A stretch of DNA of 64,000 nt from Ryuthela nishihirai. Taxonomy: Eukaryota > Arthropoda > Arachnida > Araneae > Heptathelidae. The notes under the pieces were generated by a model that was given only the letters and a program-made list of their open reading frames with translations, did not search any database and was not told where the DNA came from. Every line of letters begins with the position of its first letter. Positions within the stretch are counted from its first letter, which is position 1. Below, in pieces: positions 59,401 through 64,000 of the stretch. Location of the stretch: the NCBI GenBank assembly GCA_038380435.1, contig JAWZYU010000034.1, forward strand, positions 24,965,404 through 25,029,403, given 5' to 3'. Made by a program: the position numbers and the translations under genes.

Positions 59401-62400
59401 AGGAAAACAGCGCAGTAACAACAGTGACAAGAAAAAGGAGCTGGGGTCTACTGTAACTAAAAAAAGAGATAAGGACAACAGTTCCGAAATAATAATGGCA
59501 AAAAATAGTGGAAAGGAAAACAGCGCATTAACAACAGTGACAAGAAAAAGGAACTGGGGGCTACTATAACTAAAAAAAAGGTAAGGACAACAGTTCCGAA
59601 ATAATAATGGCAAAAATAGTGGAAAGAAAACAGCGCAGTAACAACAGTGACAAGAAAACGGAGCTGGGGGATACTGTAACTAAAAAAAGAGATAAGGACA
59701 ACAGTTCCGAAATAATAATGGCAAAAAATAGTGAAAATGAAAACAGCGCAGTAACAACAGTGACAAGAAAAAGGAGCTGGGGGCTACTGTAAGTAAAAAA
59801 AAAGGTAAGGACAACAGTTCCGAAATAATAATGGCAAATAATAGTGGAAAGAAAACAGCGCAGTAACAACAGTGACAAGAAAAAGGAGCTGGGGGATACT
59901 GTAACTAAAAAAAGAGATAAGGACAACAGTTCCGAAATAATAATGGCAAAAAATAGTGGAAAGGAAAACAGCGCAGTAACAACAGTGACAAAAAAAAGGA
60001 GCTGGGGGCTACTGTAACTAAAAAAAGAGATAAGGACAACAGTTCCGAAATAATAATGGCAAAAAATAGTGAAAAGGAAAACAGCGCAGTAACAACAGTG
60101 ACAAGAAAAAGGAGCTGGCGGCTACTGTAACTAAAAAAAAAGGTAAGGACAACAGTTCGGAAATAATAATGGCAAAAAATAGTGGAAAGAAAACAGTGCA
60201 GTAACAACAGTGACAAGAAAAAGGAGCTGGGGGATACTGTAACTAAAAAAAGAGATAAGGACAACAGTTCCGAAATAATAATGGCAAAAAATAGTGGAAA
60301 GGAAAACAGCGCAGTAACAACAGTCACAAGAAAAAGGAGCTGGGGGCTACTGTAACTAAAAAAAGAGATAAGGACAACAGTTCCGAAATAATAATGGCAA
60401 AAAATAGTGGAAAGGAAAACAGCTCAGTAACAACAGTGACAAGAAAATGGAGCTGGGGGCTACTGTAACTAAAAAAAGAGATAAGGACAACAGTTCCGAA
60501 ATAATAATGGCAAAAAATAGTGGAAAGAAAAACAGCGCAGTAACAACAGTGACAAGAAAAAGGAGCTGGGGGCTACTGTAACTAAAAAAAGAGGTAAGGA
60601 CAACAGTTCCGAAATAATAATGGCAAAAAATAGTGGAAAGGAAAACAGCGCAGTAACAACGCTGACAAGAAAAAGGAGCTGGGTGCTACTGTAACTAAAA
60701 TAAAAGGTAAGGACAACAGTTCCGAAATAATAATGGCAAAAAATAGTGGAAAGAAAACAGCGCAGTAACAACAGTGACAAGAAAAAGGAGCTGGGGGCTA
60801 CTGTAACTAAAAAAAAAGGTAAGGACAACAGTTCCGAAATAATAATGGCAAAAAATAGTGGAAAGAAAACAGCGTAGTAACAACAATGAGAAGAAAAAGG
60901 AACTGGGGGATACTGTAACTAAAAAAAGAGATAAGGACAACAGTTCCGAAATAATAATGGCAAAAAATAGCGGAAAGGAAAACAGCGCAGTAACAACAGT
61001 GACAAGGAAAAGGAGCTGGGGGCTACTGTAACTAAAAAAAGAGATAAGGACAACAGTTCCGAAATAATAATGGCAAAAAATAGTGGAAAGGAAAACAGCG
61101 CAGTAACAACAGTGAGAAGAAAAAGGAGCTGGGGGCTACTGTAACTAAAAAAAGAGATAAGGACAACAGTTCCGAAATAATAATGGCAAAAAATAGTGGA
61201 AAGGAAAACAGCGCAGTAACAACAGTGAGAAGAAAAAGGAGCTGGGGACTACGGTAACTAAAAAAAGAGATAAGGACAACAGTTCCGAAATAATAATGGC
61301 AAAAAATAGTGGAAAGGAAAACAGTGCAGTAACAACAGTGACAAGAAAAAGGAGCTGGGGGCTACTGTAACTAAAAAAAGAGATAAGGACAACAGTTCCG
61401 AAATAATAGTGGAAAGGAAAACAGCGCAGTAAGAACAGTGACAAGAAAAAGGAGCTGGGGTCTACTGTAACTAAAAAAAGAGATAAGGACAACAGTTCCG
61501 AAATAATAATGGCAAAAAATAGTGGAAAGGAAAACAGCGCAGTAACAACGGTGACAAGAAAAAGGAGCTGGGGGCTACTGTAACTAAAAAAAGAGATAAG
61601 GACAACAGTTCCGAAATAATAATGGCAAAAAATAGTGGAAAGGAAAACAGCGCAGTAACAACAGTGAGAAGAAAAAGGAGCTGGGGGCTACTGTAACTAA
61701 AAAAAGAGATAAGGACAACAGTTCCGAAATAATAATAGCAAAAAATAGTGGAAAGGAAAACAGCGCAGTAACAACAGTGACAAGAAAAAGGAGCTGGTGG
61801 CTACTGTAACTAAAAAAAGAGATAAGGACAACAGTTCCGAAATAATAATGGCAAAAAATAGTGGAAAGGAAAACAGCGCAGTAACAACAGTGACAAGAAA
61901 AAGGAGCTGGGGACTACTGTAACTAAAAAGGAGACAAGGACAACAGTTCCGAAATAATAATGGCAAAAAATAGTGGTAAGGAAAACAGCGCAGTAACAAC
62001 AGTGACAAGGAAAAGGAGCTGGGGACTACTGTAACTAAAAAAAGAGATAAGGACAACAGTTCCGAAATAATAATGGCAAAAAATAGTGGAAAGGAAAACA
62101 GCGCAGTAACAACAGTGACAAGAAAAAGGAGCTGGGGCTACTGTAACTAAAAAAAGAGATAAGGACAACAGTTCCGAAATAATAATGGCAAAAAATAGTG
62201 GAAAGGAAAACAGCGCAGTAACAACAGTGACAAGAAAAAGGAGCTGGGGGCTACTATAACTAAAAAAAAGGTAAGGACAACAGTTCCGAAATAATAATGG
62301 CAAAAAATAGTGGAAAGAAAACTGCGCAGTAACAACAGTGACAAGAAAAAGGAGCTGGGGGATACTGTAACTAAAAAAAGAGATAAGGACAACAGTTCCG

Positions 62401-64000
62401 AAATAATAATGGCAAAAAATAGTGGAAAGGAAAACAGCGCAGTAACAACAGTGACAAGAAAAAGGAGCTGGGGACTACTGTAACTAAAAAGGAGACAAGG
62501 ACAACAGTTCCGAAATAATAATGGCAAAAAATAGTGGTAAGGAAAACAGCGCAGTAACAACAGTGACAAGGAAAAGGAGCTGGGGACTACTGTAACTAAA
62601 AAAAGAGATAAGGACAACAGTTCCGAAATAATAATGGCAAAAAATAGTGGAAAGGAAAACAGCGCAGTAACAACAGTGACAAGAAAAAGGAGCTGGGGCT
62701 ACTGTAACTAAAAAAAGAGATAAGGACAACAGTTCCGAAATAATAATGGCAAAAAATAGTGGAAAGAAAACAGCGCAGTAACAACAGTGACAAGAAAACG
62801 GAGCTGGGGGATACTGTAACTAAAAAAAGAGATAAGGACAACAGTTCCGAAATAATAATGGCAAAAAATAGTGGAAAGGAAAACAGCGCAGTAACAACAG
62901 TGACAAGAAAAAGGAGCTGGGGACTACTGTAACTAAAAAGGAGACAAGGACAACAGTTCCGAAATAATAATGGCAAAAAATAGTGGTAAGGAAAACAGCG
63001 CAGTAACAACAGTGACAAGGAAAAGGAGCTGGGGACTACTGTAACTAAAAAAAGAGATAAGGACAACAGTTCCGAAATAATAATGGCAAAAAATAGTGGA
63101 AAGGAAAACAGCGCAGTAACAACAGTGACAAGAAAAAGGAGCTGGGGCTACTGTAACTAAAAAAAGAGATAAGGACAACAGTTCCGAAATAATAATGGCA
63201 AAAAATAGTGGAAAGGAAAACAGCGCAGTAACAACAGTGACAAGAAAAAGGAGCTGGGGGCTACTATAACTAAAAAAAAGGTAAGGACAACAGTTCCGAA
63301 ATAATAATGGCAAAAAATAGTGGAAAGAAAACAGCGCAGTAACAACAGTGACAAGAAAACGGAGCTGGGGGATACTGTAACTAAAAAAAGAGATAAGGAC
63401 AACAGTTCCGAAATAATAATGGCAAAAAATAGTGAAAATGAAAACAGCGCAGTAACAACAGTGACAAGAAAAAGGAGCTGGGGGCTACTGTAAGTAAAAA
63501 AAAAGGTAAGGACAACAGTTCCGAAATAATAATGGCAAATAATAGTGGAAAGAAAACAGCGCAGTAACAACAGTGACAAGAAAAAGGAGCTGGGGGATAC
63601 TGTAACTAAAAAAAGAGATAAGGACAACAGTTCCGAAATAATAATGGCAAAAAATAGTGGAAAGGAAAACAGCGCAGTAACAACAGTGACAAGAAAAAGG
63701 AGCTGGGGGCTACTGTAACTAAAAAAAGAGATAAGGACAACAGTTCCGAAATAATAATGGCAAAAATAGTGAAAAGGAAAACAGCGCAGTAACAACAGTG
63801 ACAAGAAAAAGGAGCTGGCGGCTACTGTAACTAAAAAAAAAGGTAAGGACAACAGTTCCGAAATAATAATGGCAAAAAATAGTGGAAAGAAAACAGTGCA
63901 GTAACAACAGTGACAAGAAAAAGGAGCTGGGGGATACTGTAACTAAAAAAAGAGATAAGGACAACAGTTCCGAAATAATAATGGCAAAAAATAGTGGAAA
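50417..64000. repeat. Right part of the satellite, without SINE inserts, with nested duplications
   Basis: Variant monomers recur at several offsets: about 2,006 (52.3-53.8 onto 54.3-55.8 kb), about 2,239 (55.9-57.1 onto 58.1-59.4 kb), about 5,267 (55.9-56.5 onto 61.1-61.7 kb) and 449 (62.15 onto 62.6 kb). A monomer with a 13-base deletion occurs near 52685, 53125, 54692, 55132, 56134, 58373 and 61402. A variant AAAAAGGAGACAAGG occurs near 56883, 59122, 61924, 62486 and 62935. Confidence 0.85.

Larger units (their letters stand above)
26759..64000. repeat. 37-kb satellite of 112/113-bp monomers
   Basis: Roughly 325 head-to-tail monomers containing, in order, GATAAGGACAACAGTTCCG, AATAATGGCAAAAAATAGTG, AACAGCGCAGTAACAACAG and GGAGCTGGGGGCTACTGTAA. 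Length alternates between 113 (GGAAAGGAAAAC) and 112 (GGAAAGAAAAC). The plus strand is strongly A/G-rich. The minus strand lacks stop codons over long stretches, giving many leucine/serine/phenylalanine frames of 80-230 residues; they recur in shifted phases with no conserved start or codon constraint, so they are not genes. The array runs off the right edge. Its function is unknown; centromeric or heterochromatic satellite is possible but not shown. Confidence 0.98.

Noticed and set aside
37386..59792. Plus-strand lysine-rich ORFs such as 37386-37574, 53698-53985 and 59607-59792
   Set aside because: Same satellite read on the other strand; openness depends on single-base length variants of the monomer.
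27015..63964. Many minus-strand ORFs of 80-230 residues rich in leucine, serine and phenylalanine, resembling membrane proteins
   Set aside because: They are translations of the 112/113-bp satellite in changing frames. The monomer length is not a multiple of three, the frames start and end by chance, and identical frames recur wherever the repeat is duplicated.

Overview
The window looks like a gene-poor, repeat-dominated stretch of an animal nuclear genome. I found no convincing host protein-coding gene. The repeat families are animal-type: tRNA-derived SINEs, Tc1/mariner remnants, hAT-type non-autonomous elements, a DNA transposon with about 0.4 kb inverted repeats, and a very large satellite. 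The Tc1 and transposase remnants resemble elements I know from arthropod, particularly chelicerate, genomes. That placement is from memory and tentative.

Layout. 1-2776: about 21 copies of a 128-bp unit, each starting with a hAT-type end, closed by a decayed opposite end. 3639-5883: a DNA transposon with long inverted repeats and a frameshifted transposase-like ORF on the minus strand. 5911-6928: a Tc1 fragment, then Tc1-type palindromic MITEs with a nested hairpin. 7363-7751: a complete SINE with an 11-bp target duplication. 8660-10990: a degenerate ~50-bp minisatellite split by a Tc1 pseudogene and a SINE. 11573-15172: a hAT MITE, old SINE pieces, a diffuse repeat field, a second SINE family and a 26-bp array. 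16035-22293: SINEs of the main family, including one whose 169-bp tail is repeated eight times, with a hAT MITE and Tc1 MITEs. 23764-24914: a hAT-type element that carries two minisatellite blocks. 25873-26758: a head-to-head pair of old SINEs with a hAT MITE inside.

26759-64000, 58% of the window, is one satellite of 112/113-bp monomers that runs off the right edge. Its left edge has short ~26-bp sub-repeats that look like the precursor of the monomer. Inside it, a ~12.5-kb block (about 27930-40423) is followed directly by a second copy (about 40423-50417). The copies differ by one 2,725-bp unit and two monomers, and these differences account exactly for their lengths. A 53-bp SINE end with a 12-bp target duplication inserted once into a monomer and was then copied to 18 places by array growth, so it serves as a lineage marker.

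The theme is transposable elements and tandem repeats turning into one another: a hAT end became a 128-bp satellite, a SINE tail became a 169-bp array, a hAT element carries a minisatellite, and a satellite captured and amplified a SINE. The long minus-strand reading frames across the satellite are by-products of a repeat with few stop codons and are not annotated as genes. All lengths and offsets were read by eye and should be confirmed with a self-alignment.
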